NCBI RefSeq assembly: GCF_001746365.1
Contig: NZ_MJAJ01000012.1
Coordinates: forward strand, 1-64,000
Source of the DNA: Streptomyces sp. LUP30
GTDB lineage: Bacteria; Actinomycetota; Actinomycetes; Streptomycetales; Streptomycetaceae
Length of the DNA: 64,000 nucleotides
Reading direction: 5' to 3'
Each line of letters starts with the position of its first letter. Within the stretch, counting starts at the first letter, position 1. The notes beneath the pieces were generated by a model. It worked only from the letters and a program-made list of their open reading frames with translations. It made no database searches and had not been told where the DNA came from. Below are positions 25,681 to 34,496 of this stretch, piece by piece. A program made the translations under genes and the position numbers.

Positions 25681-26106
25681 TCGCGCGTTCCGGTCCGCGG
25701 CGGGGTCGGGTCCGCCTGGCGCGTTCCGGTTCCGCCTCCGCGTGTTCCGGTCCGTCTACGACGTCCTGACAAAGGCGTCGGACGTGGCGGTGGGTGCTGA
25801 GGCAGGCGGCGGGGCGGAGCGGGCGGCCGCGGGGTCAGCCGTCGTCAGCGAATCGGTGAATACGCGACCGGGCGGATCGCGGCGGCGAAAACGCCGTCAA
25901 CTCCATCCCTCGGCACCGTAACCACACCGTCCACAGTCACTTGACACACCGTCCACGGTGTACGGGTGCGGTCCCGTCCGGGACGGACACACGGCGGGAA
26001 GCGGGCCCCCCGCACAGCCATTCCAAGGGAGACCGCACCCGCAGCGGGGCCGAGGCGATCGTCGGCAAGCAGATTGTTACTCGATCAACAACTTCTGTCA
26101 GGACCT
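25681..26106. other. Gene-free interval after lysS (426 bp)
   Basis: No convincing gene. The stretch 26030-26106 is unusually A/T-rich for this genome (cagattgttactcgatcaac). It also contains a perfect TTGACA hexamer at 25941-25946 lying between two 11-bp direct repeats. The convergent DUF2637 gene ends at 26107. Confidence 0.5.
25924..25956. repeat. 11-bp direct repeats flanking TTGACA
   Basis: acaccgtccac occurs at 25924-25934 and again at 25946-25956, 22 bp apart (about two helical turns), each followed by (a/g)gt. The perfect -35-like TTGACA at 25941-25946 abuts the second copy. The layout suggests an operator, but no good -10 or gene follows. Confidence 0.4.
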
Positions 26107-27465
26107 CTAAGCGATGTGGTCGTCCTGCAGTTCCGCCGTGTGGCGGTTGGTGAAGCGGTTGACCATGCGATCGGCCTCGCGCTGCGGGAGCATCACGCCG
26201 TACGTCGCCTCGACGTCGTTCCTGAGCTGGCCCGACGTGGGGTAGCTGCCGTCTATCGACTTCTTGAAGACCAGGTAGTAGTCGTCCTCGGTCGGCTCCG
26301 GGCTGCCGCCGCCCTCGCCGAGCTCACGGCTGCGGCCCGGCACCACGGGGATGGGGAACGAACCGGTCTCCTCCGGCGACGGCTCCTGCGCCGGCGGTTC
26401 CTCCTGGTACTGGTCCGCGTACTGCTCGGCCCGCTGCTGCTCCTCGTACCACTGGGCGTACTGCTCCGAGGGGTCGTAGGTGGGGTCGTAGCCGCCCTGG
26501 TACTGCACTTCGTGCGGCGACTGGAACCACGGGTTCTGGTCGTCCTCTGGGGGCATGGACTGCTGCCCGGCCTGCGGTATCTGCTGCGCCTGCTGTGCGC
26601 TCCGCATCCCCTGGCCCTGCGGCCCTTGCTGCACCTGCCCGCCCTGCTGGGGCTCCGGCTGCTGCGGCTGTCGCGGCACGGGTCCCGCAGCCAGCTCCTG
26701 CAGCTCCTGGTGAGGCGCGAGGGCCGACCGGTCCTGTGCCTGTGCCTGCAGCGGCACGGGGGGCAGCAGGGCCGGTTCTATGCCCGCCGCCGCCAGACCC
26801 GCCGGGGCCGTCTCCGCCAGCGGGACGCCGTAGCGGGCCAGCCGCAGCGGCATCAGCGACTCCACCGGAGCCTTACGACGCCACGCCCGGCCGAAGCGGG
26901 AACGCAGCCTCGCCTGGTAGACGAGACGTTCCTGCTCCAGCTTGATCACCTGGTCGTACGAGCGCAGCTCCCACAGCTTCATCCGGCGCCAGAGCAGGAA
27001 CGTGGGCAGCGGCGAGAGCAGCCAGCGCGTGATGCGCACGCCCTCCATGTGCTTGTCGGCCGTGATGTCGGCGATCCGGCCGATCGCGTGCCGGGCGGCC
27101 TCGACGGCCACCACGAACAGGATCGGGATCACCGCGTGCATGCCCGTGCCCAGCGGGTCCGGCCAGGCCGCCGCGCCGTTGAAGGCGATCGTCGCGGCCG
27201 TCAGCAGCCATGCCGTCTGCCGCAGCAACGGGAAGGGGATGCGGATCCACGTCAGCAGCAGATCCAGGGCCAGCAGGACGCAGATGCCCGCGTCGATGCC
27301 GATCGGGAACACATAGGAGAAGTTCCCGAAGCCCTTCTCGATGGCCAGCTCCCGGACGGCCGCGTACGAACCGGCGAAGCCGATACCGGCGATGATCACG
27401 GCGCCGGTCACGACCACGCCGATGAGAACGCGGTGCATCCGGGTCAGCTGTATTGGCGCGGCCAC
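26107..27465 (-). CDS. DUF2637 membrane protein (SpdB-like)
   Basis: 452 residues from the GTG at 27465, which has aggggag 7 nt upstream. Four to five membrane spans lie in residues 1-~125 (RVLIGVVVTGAVIIAG, YVFPIGIDAGICVLLALDL), the DUF2637 pattern seen in Streptomyces plasmid spread (Spd) proteins. A charged region, a long Gln/Pro/Tyr-rich disordered stretch (about 215-390) and a C-terminal helical domain (YYLVFKKSIDGSYPTSGQL ... DRMVNRFTNRHTAEL) resembling a small DNA-binding fold follow. It is chromosomal here with no plasmid genes nearby. Function unknown; it may anchor DNA or a partner at the membrane. Confidence 0.82.
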   Translation of the reverse strand: MAAPIQLTRMHRVLIGVVVTGAVIIAGIGFAGSYAAVRELAIEKGFGNFSYVFPIGIDAGICVLLALDLLLTWIRIPFPLLRQTAWLLTAATIAFNGAAAWPDPLGTGMHAVIPILFVVAVEAARHAIGRIADITADKHMEGVRITRWLLSPLPTFLLWRRMKLWELRSYDQVIKLEQERLVYQARLRSRFGRAWRRKAPVESLMPLRLARYGVPLAETAPAGLAAAGIEPALLPPVPLQAQAQDRSALAPHQELQELAAGPVPRQPQQPEPQQGGQVQQGPQGQGMRSAQQAQQIPQAGQQSMPPEDDQNPWFQSPHEVQYQGGYDPTYDPSEQYAQWYEEQQRAEQYADQYQEEPPAQEPSPEETGSFPIPVVPGRSRELGEGGGSPEPTEDDYYLVFKKSIDGSYPTSGQLRNDVEATYGVMLPQREADRMVNRFTNRHTAELQDDHIA

Positions 27466-27541
27466 CCGTACTCCCCTCCCCTTGCGTGTTCTTGCGCGCA
27501 ACAGGGTGGCACATGTGTGCGGCGCACGCTGTGCCGGACCG

Positions 27542-28507
27542 TCAGCTCTTCGCGGACGCGGAAGCCTTCGGAGCTGCCGCGGCCGCCTTGGACGCCGACG
27601 CCGACGGGGCCGCCGACGGGGCCGCCGACGGCGAGGCGGAAGGCTTCGCCTTCCCCGTCGACGAGGGAGACGCCGAGGGGGCCGGGTCGGAGCCCGAGTC
27701 CGAACTGCCGCCGCCGCCCGCGCCGTTGGCCGACCGCACCGCGGCCACCGCCTCCTTGGCCGCCTTCTCCGCGGCCTTCGTCAGAGTGTCCGAGGTGGGC
27801 GTCTTGTCGCCCGCCAGGCCGGCGCCGTTGTAGTCCAGCGTGACGACGACGTTCTCCACCCGCGCCACGACCGTCTGCTGCCTGAAAGCGCCTTCCGCCT
27901 TCTTCAGGTCGTACCGGACCAGCGTCGCCTCGTCGCCCGTCCCCGCGGCCGGGGTCGCCTTCGTGTCCTTCGCGCCGGCCACCGCCTGCGCGTCCTTGAC
28001 CTGCTTCGCGTAGTACGTCTTCGCCTGCGACTCGCCGTCGCCCGTGGTCGCGTCCGACTCGAAACGCAGCAGCGACACGTTCAGCCAGCGGAACTGCGAG
28101 CCCTTCACGCCGTTGTTGGCCAGGCTCGACCACGAGCAGCTCGCCCGCTCGCCCGCGTCGCTCGACGTGCCCTTCTTGCCCGCGGCCTTCGGCACCAACT
28201 CGGTCAGTGTCTTCTTGGACACCGCCGCACAGGCCTCCGGCAGCGTCTTGTACGCCGCCGCCTGCACGGTCGGCGCGGCGCTCGCCGTCGAATCCGTGCC
28301 CGTGCCGCCGGTCGCGGCGGCGTCCTGCGCCTTGTCCCCGGAGCCGGAGTCCGAGCCGGAGTCCGAGGAGCAGCCCGCGGCGATCAGCATCACCGGGACG
28401 GCAACCGCCGCGGCGAGGAGGCGGTTCAGACCTCCGGCACGCCTCGCTCGCTCGTCACGCTGCTCACGCTGGTCAAACTGGCCGTCTCGCTGGGCTCGTC
28501 GCTGCAT
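27542..28507 (-). CDS. DUF3558 lipoprotein (copy 1)
   Basis: 321 residues from the ATG at 28507 (gaagga just upstream); an ATG at 28522 is an alternative. A charged leader, a hydrophobic segment and a lipobox ending at Cys46 (LIAAGCSSD) mark an exported lipoprotein. The core (about 75-255) contains YKTLPEACAAVSKKTL and a conserved Cys-Trp (ASCSWSSL), the DUF3558 hallmarks. The C-terminal ~75 residues are a Ser/Ala/Pro repeat tail that could span the cell wall. It is a paralogue of the next upstream gene. Function unknown. Confidence 0.85.
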   Translation of the reverse strand: MQRRAQRDGQFDQREQRDERARRAGGLNRLLAAAVAVPVMLIAAGCSSDSGSDSGSGDKAQDAAATGGTGTDSTASAAPTVQAAAYKTLPEACAAVSKKTLTELVPKAAGKKGTSSDAGERASCSWSSLANNGVKGSQFRWLNVSLLRFESDATTGDGESQAKTYYAKQVKDAQAVAGAKDTKATPAAGTGDEATLVRYDLKKAEGAFRQQTVVARVENVVVTLDYNGAGLAGDKTPTSDTLTKAAEKAAKEAVAAVRSANGAGGGGSSDSGSDPAPSASPSSTGKAKPSASPSAAPSAAPSASASKAAAAAPKASASAKS

Positions 28508-28640
28508 GGTTCCTTCACTCATGACGCTCGTGGTTCCTGCGGTCGGATCGGGTCCGAGGGGCCACGGTACGCGGTGAAGAAGCTGTGCGGCTCCCCTTCG
28601 AGGCCTTCGCGGACCGGGCACGAACGAGGCCGAAGTGGCC

Positions 28641-29495
28641 TCAGGCGGACAGGGAGTCGACCAGCTGCGCGGCCAGTTTCCGGGCCTTGTCCTGCATTTC
28701 CTCGCTGTCCGGCGTCACACCGACGGTCGTCGACTGCTCCTCGTACTCGATGGTCACGATGACGTTGGACGTGCGGAACGCCACAGTCACCGTGCGCTGC
28801 TTGGCCGTCGAACCCGAATTGCCGACCACGTCGTCGACGAACGCCTCGTCGCCCAGGTCGTCCAGCAGGCGGGGCTGCAGATCGGCCGGCGCCGCGGTGG
28901 ACGAAGCCGACGCCGAAGCCGAGCCGGAGGCCGAAGGGGAGGAGGCGGGAGCGGAGGGAGAGCCCGACGCCGAGGCCGAGGGGCTCGCGCCCGTGGACGG
29001 GGCGGCGGATCCCGTGGCGGCCCCGGCCGTCGGCGACACGGCCGGCGCCGGCAGGTCGGCCGCCGTCACCTTCCTGGCGAACAGCGCCTCGGCCTGGTTG
29101 TCGTCGCTCACCGCGTTGTCGTAGGAGACGACGCGCTCGAAGTCGACGAGGAGATGGTCGGTGGCGTCCGCGGACTCCACCTTCCAACGGCAGCCCACCT
29201 TGCGGTCCGTGTCGTACGTCAGCGTCGCCTCGCCCGCGTAGGCCGTGTCGCGCTGGGTCTCGTCGGGAAGCTGTTTGACGCCGGGGAGGAGCGAGTCGAG
29301 GGTGGACCGGCTCACTACGCCGCACGCCTCCGGCAGCGTGGTGTACCGGCCGGGCTGTGCGGCGGCGGAGGCCGTGCCGGCGTCGCCCGGATTGGAGTCG
29401 TCCGTCGAACCGCCGTCGTCCGAAGCGCCGGTGCAGCCGGCCAGCAGCGCGGCGAGGAGGGCCACGACGCCGGGTACGTACGCCTTCCGCTGCAC
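28641..29495 (-). CDS. DUF3558 lipoprotein (copy 2)
   Basis: 284 residues from a GTG at 29495 with gaggagc 7 nt upstream. The lipobox LLAGC gives Cys21. Core features parallel the neighbouring copy: YTTLPEACGVVSRSTL and VGCRWKVES, then a ~45-residue Ser/Ala/Pro/Gly linker inserted in the middle (SASASGSPSAPASSPS) and a C-terminal segment (TVAFRTSNVIVTIEYEEQ) matching VVARVENVVVTLDYN of copy 1. The two genes are a tandem duplication with the low-complexity tract in different places. Probably surface-exposed; ligand unknown. Confidence 0.85.
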   Translation of the reverse strand: MQRKAYVPGVVALLAALLAGCTGASDDGGSTDDSNPGDAGTASAAAQPGRYTTLPEACGVVSRSTLDSLLPGVKQLPDETQRDTAYAGEATLTYDTDRKVGCRWKVESADATDHLLVDFERVVSYDNAVSDDNQAEALFARKVTAADLPAPAVSPTAGAATGSAAPSTGASPSASASGSPSAPASSPSASGSASASASSTAAPADLQPRLLDDLGDEAFVDDVVGNSGSTAKQRTVTVAFRTSNVIVTIEYEEQSTTVGVTPDSEEMQDKARKLAAQLVDSLSA

Positions 29496-29699
29496 GGTCG
29501 GCTCCTCTCGACGGTCACTTCTGGATCTTCGGGCCGGTGTCCGCGCTGGTTATTCGCTTGCCGGACGGGTGCGGCCCCTGCAGACAATGTGTATCGCACG
29601 CGACACCGTGGATGCCGGTCCGTCGTCCCTTTTCATCGACCTTGGCACCGGTTTTGCGACTTGATACTTCTGTAGTGGTTCCGGGGGAATGAGGACGTT

Positions 29700-30893
29700 A
29701 TGTCGTACGTGGAGATGCCGGGCGCGAAGGTGCCCATCCGTATGTGGGCCGACCCGGGGTCGGTCGAGGAGGGGGCGCTGCAGCAGCTGCGCAACGTCGC
29801 GACCCTGCCCTGGATCAGGGGTCTGGCGGTCATGCCGGACGTCCACTACGGCAAGGGTGCGACGGTCGGCTCGGTCATCGCGATGCAGGGAGCGGTGTGT
29901 CCCGCGGCGGTGGGGGTCGACATCGGGTGCGGGATGTCGGCGGTGAAGACGTCGCTGACCGCGAACGACCTGCCCGGCGACCTGTCCCGGCTGCGCTCGA
30001 AGATCGAGCAGGCGATCCCGGTGGGGCGGGGCATGCACGACGCCCCCGTCGAGCCGGGCGGCTTCCACGGGCTGGCCACCGGGGGGTGGGACGACTTCTG
30101 GGGGCGGTTCGACGGGATCGCCGAAGCGGTCAAATTCCGTGCAGAACGCGCCGCAAAACAGATGGGAACGCTCGGATCCGGCAATCACTTCGTCGAGGTG
30201 TGCACGGATACGACCGGTTCTGTTTGGTTGATGCTGCACTCCGGTTCCCGGAACATCGGCAAGGAACTCGCCGAGTTCCACATCGGGGTGGCGCAGAAGC
30301 TGCCGCACAACCAGGGTCTGGTCGACCGCGACCTCGCCGTCTTCGTCGCGGACACGCCGCAGATGGCGGCCTACCGCAACGACCTGTTCTGGGCGCAGGA
30401 GTACGCCAAGTACAACCGCACCCTGATGATGGCGCTTCTGAAGGACGTGGTCCGCAAGGAGTTCAGGAAGGCGAAGCCGGTCTTCGAGCAGGAGATCAGC
30501 GCGCACCACAACTACGTGGCCGAGGAGCGCTACGAGGGAATGGACCTGCTCGTCACCCGCAAGGGCGCGATCCGCGCGGGCTCCGGCGAGTACGGCATCA
30601 TCCCGGGGTCGATGGGCACGGGGTCGTACATCGTCAAGGGCCTGGGCAACGAGAAGGCGTTCAACTCGGCCTCGCACGGCGCGGGTCGGCGCATGAGCCG
30701 CAGTGCCGCCAAGCGTCGTTTCTCCACGAAGGACCTGGAGGACCAGACGCGGGGCGTGGAGTGCCGCAAGGACTCCGGCGTGGTGGACGAGATTCCGGCG
30801 GCCTACAAGCCGATCGAGCAGGTCATCGACCGGCAGCGGGACCTGGTGGAGGTCGTGGCGAAGCTGAAGCAGGTCGTCTGCGTGAAGGGCTGA
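29700..30893 (+). CDS. rtcB: RNA-splicing ligase RtcB (3'-phosphate RNA ligase)
   Basis: 397 residues. It joins 2',3'-cyclic-phosphate or 3'-phosphate RNA ends to 5'-OH ends using GTP and Mn2+. Signature residues are present: C77 in VDIGCGMSA, H163 in GSGNHFVEV, H180 in LHSGSRNIG, H269/H270 in SAHHNYVAEE, and the guanylylated H326 in SASHGAGRRMSR. It lacks the archease cofactor gene nearby. It probably repairs tRNA or rRNA after ribonuclease damage. The ATG has gagg 5 nt upstream; a GATACT -10-like box lies ~40 nt before the start. Confidence 0.95.
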   Translation: MSYVEMPGAKVPIRMWADPGSVEEGALQQLRNVATLPWIRGLAVMPDVHYGKGATVGSVIAMQGAVCPAAVGVDIGCGMSAVKTSLTANDLPGDLSRLRSKIEQAIPVGRGMHDAPVEPGGFHGLATGGWDDFWGRFDGIAEAVKFRAERAAKQMGTLGSGNHFVEVCTDTTGSVWLMLHSGSRNIGKELAEFHIGVAQKLPHNQGLVDRDLAVFVADTPQMAAYRNDLFWAQEYAKYNRTLMMALLKDVVRKEFRKAKPVFEQEISAHHNYVAEERYEGMDLLVTRKGAIRAGSGEYGIIPGSMGTGSYIVKGLGNEKAFNSASHGAGRRMSRSAAKRRFSTKDLEDQTRGVECRKDSGVVDEIPAAYKPIEQVIDRQRDLVEVVAKLKQVVCVKG

Positions 30894-30956
30894 GGCCGCC
30901 CCGTCGGGCGGGTGTCCGACGGGCGGGCCTCCGAAAGCCGGGGGCCCGCGCGGAGT

Positions 30957-32213
30957 TCAGCCGAGTCGTTTCTCCAGCAGGGTCACCGCGTACGGGCTGC
31001 CCGGGCCGCCCTTCTTGGCTCGTTGCTCGCCGGCGACCGTGTAGCCCGCCGACTCGTAGTAGGCGCGCAGGCGGGGGTTGCTGGAGAGGCAGTCCAGGCG
31101 GGCGTAGGGGCGGCCGGTCGCGGCGATGCGGGACTCGGCCCGGGCCAGCATTCTGCGGCCCGTGCCGGGCGGGGCGGTGTGCGGGGTCGTCATCAGGCGG
31201 TGGATGTAGCCGGCGTCCGGCGGGCGCGGGCCCCAGGCCGCCGGGTCGTCCCACCAGAGTTCGAAGGCGCCGGTCAGCGCCCCGTCCGTGTGAGCCAGCC
31301 AGACCTCTCCCTCGCGCATCCGGTCGACGAAGTGGGCCTCGTCCTTCTCGCCGGGCAGCCACTGCTCGATGCCCCGGGCCAGCTGCCACAGGGCCGCCGT
31401 GTCGCGCAGGCGGACCAGGAGTGGTGCGTCCTCGGGAGCGGCTCTGCGGTAGACCGGCTCCGGCCAGACGGTGGGGAGGGGTTCCAGGAGCCGGGCGCGC
31501 AGGGCGGCGGCCAGGGCTTCGGCGTCGAGGCCCAGGGCGTGCGTGACATACGCCTCGACGGAGCCGTGGCGGGCGCGCAGGGCCCGCAGGAACAGGCGCA
31601 TCGCCGCCTCGGGGGCGCGGCCGAAGGCCGGCCAGGCCGGGGAGCGGCCGTCGTTGCGGGCTCTCCAGTCCTCCAGCAGGGACCGGGTCGCCAGTTCGGT
31701 CAGGCTGAAGTCCTCGATGATCGTCTCGTCCGGGACGCCGAGAAGGGCGAGGACCAGGGCTGCGAGCTGACCGGTGCGGTCCTTGCCGGAGGCGCAGTGG
31801 AACACCAGGCCGCCGTCCGCCTCGGCCACCAGGCGCAGCGCCGCCGCGATCTCCTTCGTGCCGTCCTCGGCCACTTCCAGGTAGCGGGCGCAGAGGTAGG
31901 GGCCGGGCTCGACGTCCGGCGTCGCGGCGGCCTGGTCGTACGGGCGGTGCTCGATGCTGAGGTTGTGGTAGGCGAAGGAGTCGTGCGGCGGGATCCGGCC
32001 CGCGGACTCCGCCTCCCAGGGGTGGCGCAGGTCCACGACCGTGCCGATGCCCAGGGCGAGGAAGCGGTCCCAGTCGGGTGTGCCCGGTCTGAGTCTGCCG
32101 AGGGATCCCGCGCGGAACAGGAGGCGCGGGCGGATCCGGTGGCCGGTTCCGGTCGGGTATCCGCCCAGGTCGCGGAAGTTGTGCAGGGTCTCGAACGGTA
32201 TGTGTCTGTCCAC
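30957..32213 (-). CDS. Tyrosine phosphatase - GNAT acetyltransferase fusion
   Basis: 418 residues in two domains. Residues 5-~240 form a Y_phosphatase3-type protein tyrosine phosphatase: FRDLGGYPTGTG at the start and the P-loop HCASGKDRTG with C140 and R146. Residues ~252-418 are a GNAT N-acetyltransferase (YRRAAPEDAPLLVRLRD, then TGRRMLARAESRIAATG as the acetyl-CoA loop, then LRAYYESAGYTVAGE). Both halves keep their key motifs, so it may be a bifunctional enzyme; substrates are unknown. It is convergent with rtcB. Confidence 0.88.
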   Translation of the reverse strand: MDRHIPFETLHNFRDLGGYPTGTGHRIRPRLLFRAGSLGRLRPGTPDWDRFLALGIGTVVDLRHPWEAESAGRIPPHDSFAYHNLSIEHRPYDQAAATPDVEPGPYLCARYLEVAEDGTKEIAAALRLVAEADGGLVFHCASGKDRTGQLAALVLALLGVPDETIIEDFSLTELATRSLLEDWRARNDGRSPAWPAFGRAPEAAMRLFLRALRARHGSVEAYVTHALGLDAEALAAALRARLLEPLPTVWPEPVYRRAAPEDAPLLVRLRDTAALWQLARGIEQWLPGEKDEAHFVDRMREGEVWLAHTDGALTGAFELWWDDPAAWGPRPPDAGYIHRLMTTPHTAPPGTGRRMLARAESRIAATGRPYARLDCLSSNPRLRAYYESAGYTVAGEQRAKKGGPGSPYAVTLLEKRLG

Positions 32214-32332
32214 GGGCAGGACCTTAGGGGAGAGGGAGCGGGAACCGTCGGGCCGTTGCGCTGTCGTCAGCTGGGCGGTCGAGTCGCTTCCGCGGAAGTG
32301 CTACGACGAGCGGGCGAAGGCCGACGCCCCGT

Positions 32333-32362
32333 GGCGGGAGGGCGGGGGACGACACTCCCGCC
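32333..32362 (-). terminator. Possible terminator of the SDR gene
   Basis: ggcgggag (32333-32340) pairs with ctcccgcc (32355-32362), 14-nt loop, about 110 nt beyond the SDR stop. Weak and distant; could be incidental in GC-rich DNA. Confidence 0.3.
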
Positions 32363-32474
32363 GAGGTGATCGACATGCCCGACGGCTTCGGGAACCTCGC
32401 CACGAGGTGCGTCGGGCCCGGACAGCGGGGCTTGCGGCGACCCGGGCTGCGCGGGGCCCTGGGCGGGCCGTTCC

Positions 32475-33251
32475 TCACCGTTCCCGGTGGATCTTGGTGT
32501 TCGACGCCTGGGCGCGGGGGCGCAGGACCAGGAGGTCGACGTTGACGTGGCTGGGGCGGGTGACGGCCCAGGCGATGGTCTCGGCCACGTCGCAGGCGGT
32601 GAGGGGTTCGGCGACGCCTTCGTAGACCTTGGCCGCCCGGTCCTCGTCGCCGCCGAAGCGGGTGAGGGCGAACTCGTCGGTCTTGACCATGCCGGGGGCG
32701 ATCTCGATGACGCGGACCGGGCGGCCGACGATCTCCAGGCGGAGCGTCTCGGCCAGGACGTGCGCGCCGTGCTTGGCGGCGACGTAGCCCGCGCCGCCCT
32801 CGTACGTGCCGTGACCGGCGGTGGAGGAGACGACGACGACGGTGCCGTCGCCGCTCGCGTCGAGCTTGGGCAGGAGGGCCTGGGTGACGTTGAGGGTGCC
32901 GAGGACGTTCGTCTCGTACATGGTGCGCCAGTCGGCGGGGTCGCCGGTGGCGACGGGGTCGGCGCCGAGCGCGCCGCCCGCGTTGTTGACCAGCACGCCG
33001 ATCGTCTTGAAGGCCGTCGCGAACTCGTCGACCGCGGCACGGTCCGTCACGTCCAGCTGGTAGGCGGCCGCCGAGCCGCCCGTCTGCGTGATCTCCTCGG
33101 CGAGGGCCTCGATGCGGTCCTTGCGGCGGGCCGTGAGGACGACCCGGTAGCCGGCTGCGGCGAGCTGCCGGGCGGTGGCGGCGCCGATCCCGCTGCTCGC
33201 ACCGGTGACGACGGCGATGCGGGAGGCGGCGGACGGTGCGGCGGTGGCCAT
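32475..33251 (-). CDS. Short-chain dehydrogenase/reductase
   Basis: 258 residues, classical SDR. The cofactor motif TGASSGIG is at 16-23, NNAG at 88-91, catalytic Ser141/Ser142, and Y155-x3-K159 in GYVAAKHG. LTARRKDR after the second strand suggests NADP preference. It resembles NADP-dependent 3-hydroxy acid dehydrogenases of the YdfG type, but the substrate is not certain. No operon partner is evident. Confidence 0.9.
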   Translation of the reverse strand: MATAAPSAASRIAVVTGASSGIGAATARQLAAAGYRVVLTARRKDRIEALAEEITQTGGSAAAYQLDVTDRAAVDEFATAFKTIGVLVNNAGGALGADPVATGDPADWRTMYETNVLGTLNVTQALLPKLDASGDGTVVVVSSTAGHGTYEGGAGYVAAKHGAHVLAETLRLEIVGRPVRVIEIAPGMVKTDEFALTRFGGDEDRAAKVYEGVAEPLTACDVAETIAWAVTRPSHVNVDLLVLRPRAQASNTKIHRER

Positions 33252-33472
33252 GTGCTGCTCCTCGGACGGTGCGGGTCGGTGCCGCCAGGATAGGCGGGCC
33301 GGGCGACGGCCCGACCGGTGGTCTCGTCCTGTGGGCGCGGGTGACGGGGGCCCCTTCCTCGGAGGTCGTCCGTGCCCTGGGGGTTGTCACCTGATGGGGG
33401 GTGCTCGTGGGGCGGCGGCCGTGGGATACATCCCCTGCACGGGGCCGCGGTTTCTGATCGAGGAGTGATGGC

Positions 33473-33949
33473 ATGCGCAGGTTGCGGGGTCTCGCGGTGT
33501 GGGGTGCCGTGCTGCTGGCGCTGGGCGCGGGGGTCTCGCCGGCGCGGGCCGCGGGGGAGGCGCCCGAGGCCGACCTGTCGTATCACGGGTCTGCCGTGCT
33601 GGCAGGGGGCCGGGTCGACGTGCGGCTGACTCCGCGCAACCACGGGCCGGGGGACGTCCCCGACTCGACCGTGCGGCTGCGGTGGTCGGCGCCGTTGGCG
33701 GCGGGGGAGCAGCGGCTCGCGCAGGGGTGTGCGCGGACGGGGCGGCAGGAGGTGGTGTGCCGGACGGGGGCGCTGGCCGCGGACGGGCTGGGGGAGCGGA
33801 TCGTGTTGGGGGTGCGGCTGCGGGGGCGGCCGGCCGAGGTGACGATGGACGTGGACACGGTGTGGGGCGGCGGGGCGGTGGACCGTAACCGGTCCAACGA
33901 CCGGCGGCAGGTGCTGGTGCTGGACACCGGGGACGCCTACTTCTTCTGA
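33473..33949 (+). CDS. Secreted conserved hypothetical protein
   Basis: 158 residues. A signal peptide (LAVWGAVLLALGAGVSPARA, cleavage after ~27) leads to a mature domain with a probable Ig-like beta fold: VDVRLTPRNHGPGDVPDSTVRLRW and two cysteines (AQGCARTG, VVCRTG) likely forming a disulfide. Homologous sequences annotate only as hypothetical secreted proteins. The ATG has aggag 7 nt upstream. It lies ahead of a MarR regulator in the same orientation. Confidence 0.75.
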   Translation: MRRLRGLAVWGAVLLALGAGVSPARAAGEAPEADLSYHGSAVLAGGRVDVRLTPRNHGPGDVPDSTVRLRWSAPLAAGEQRLAQGCARTGRQEVVCRTGALAADGLGERIVLGVRLRGRPAEVTMDVDTVWGGGAVDRNRSNDRRQVLVLDTGDAYFF

Positions 33950-34016
33950 CCGTCGTCCTGCCGGTGCGTCGTACGATGCGCGGACGGCGTCGACGGAGAC
34001 GCCACGAAGGGGTGCG

Positions 34017-34490
34017 ATGTCCGGGAACGTGCGGTCGCGGCTGCTGGACGAGCTGTCCGTGGTCTCCCGCCGGTACATGGCCGCCTACGCCCTGTTCAAC
34101 CAGGCGCTCGCCGACCGTCTCGGGCTGCATCCCACGGACCTGCAGTGCCTGAACCTGCTGGTGCTGGAGCGCGAGCCGGTGACGACGGGCCGGGTCGCCG
34201 AACTGACGGGGCTGACCACCGGGTCGGCGACCCGGCTGGTGGACCGGCTGGAGAAGGCGGGCTATGTGGTCCGGGAGCGGGACGCCGCGGACCGGCGCCG
34301 GGTGCTGGTGGCGACGGTGCCGGAGCGGGCCGCGGAGTTCAAGCGGATGTGGGGGCGGCTGGGCGGCGACTGGATGCCGCTCTTCGAGGATCTCGCGGAC
34401 GCCGAACTCGCGGTGATCGTCCGGCATATGCGGCGGACGGTGGAGTTCGGGGCGGAGCAGGTCGTGCGGTTGCGGGAAGGCCGGGTCTAG
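34017..34490 (+). CDS. MarR-family transcriptional regulator
   Basis: 157 residues with a winged helix-turn-helix: LHPTDLQCLNLLVLEREPVT (residues 38-57) then the recognition and wing segments TTGSATRLVDRLEKAGYV and RERDAADRRRVLVA. Typical MarR proteins are dimers released by a small ligand or a metal. The permease gene starts 7 nt after the stop, so they are one operon. It probably controls this operon itself. Confidence 0.92.
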   Translation: MSGNVRSRLLDELSVVSRRYMAAYALFNQALADRLGLHPTDLQCLNLLVLEREPVTTGRVAELTGLTTGSATRLVDRLEKAGYVVRERDAADRRRVLVATVPERAAEFKRMWGRLGGDWMPLFEDLADAELAVIVRHMRRTVEFGAEQVVRLREGRV

Positions 34491-34496
34491 GGGCGG

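Noticed and set aside
26107..27465. Integrated conjugative plasmid suggested by the DUF2637 gene
   Set aside because: No tra, rep, int, tRNA or att sites nearby; neighbours are chromosomal housekeeping genes.
25966..27843. 625-residue + strand frame opposite the DUF2637 gene
   Set aside because: Low-complexity Arg/Leu-rich product, no domain; the DUF2637 reading has membrane spans, RBS and start.
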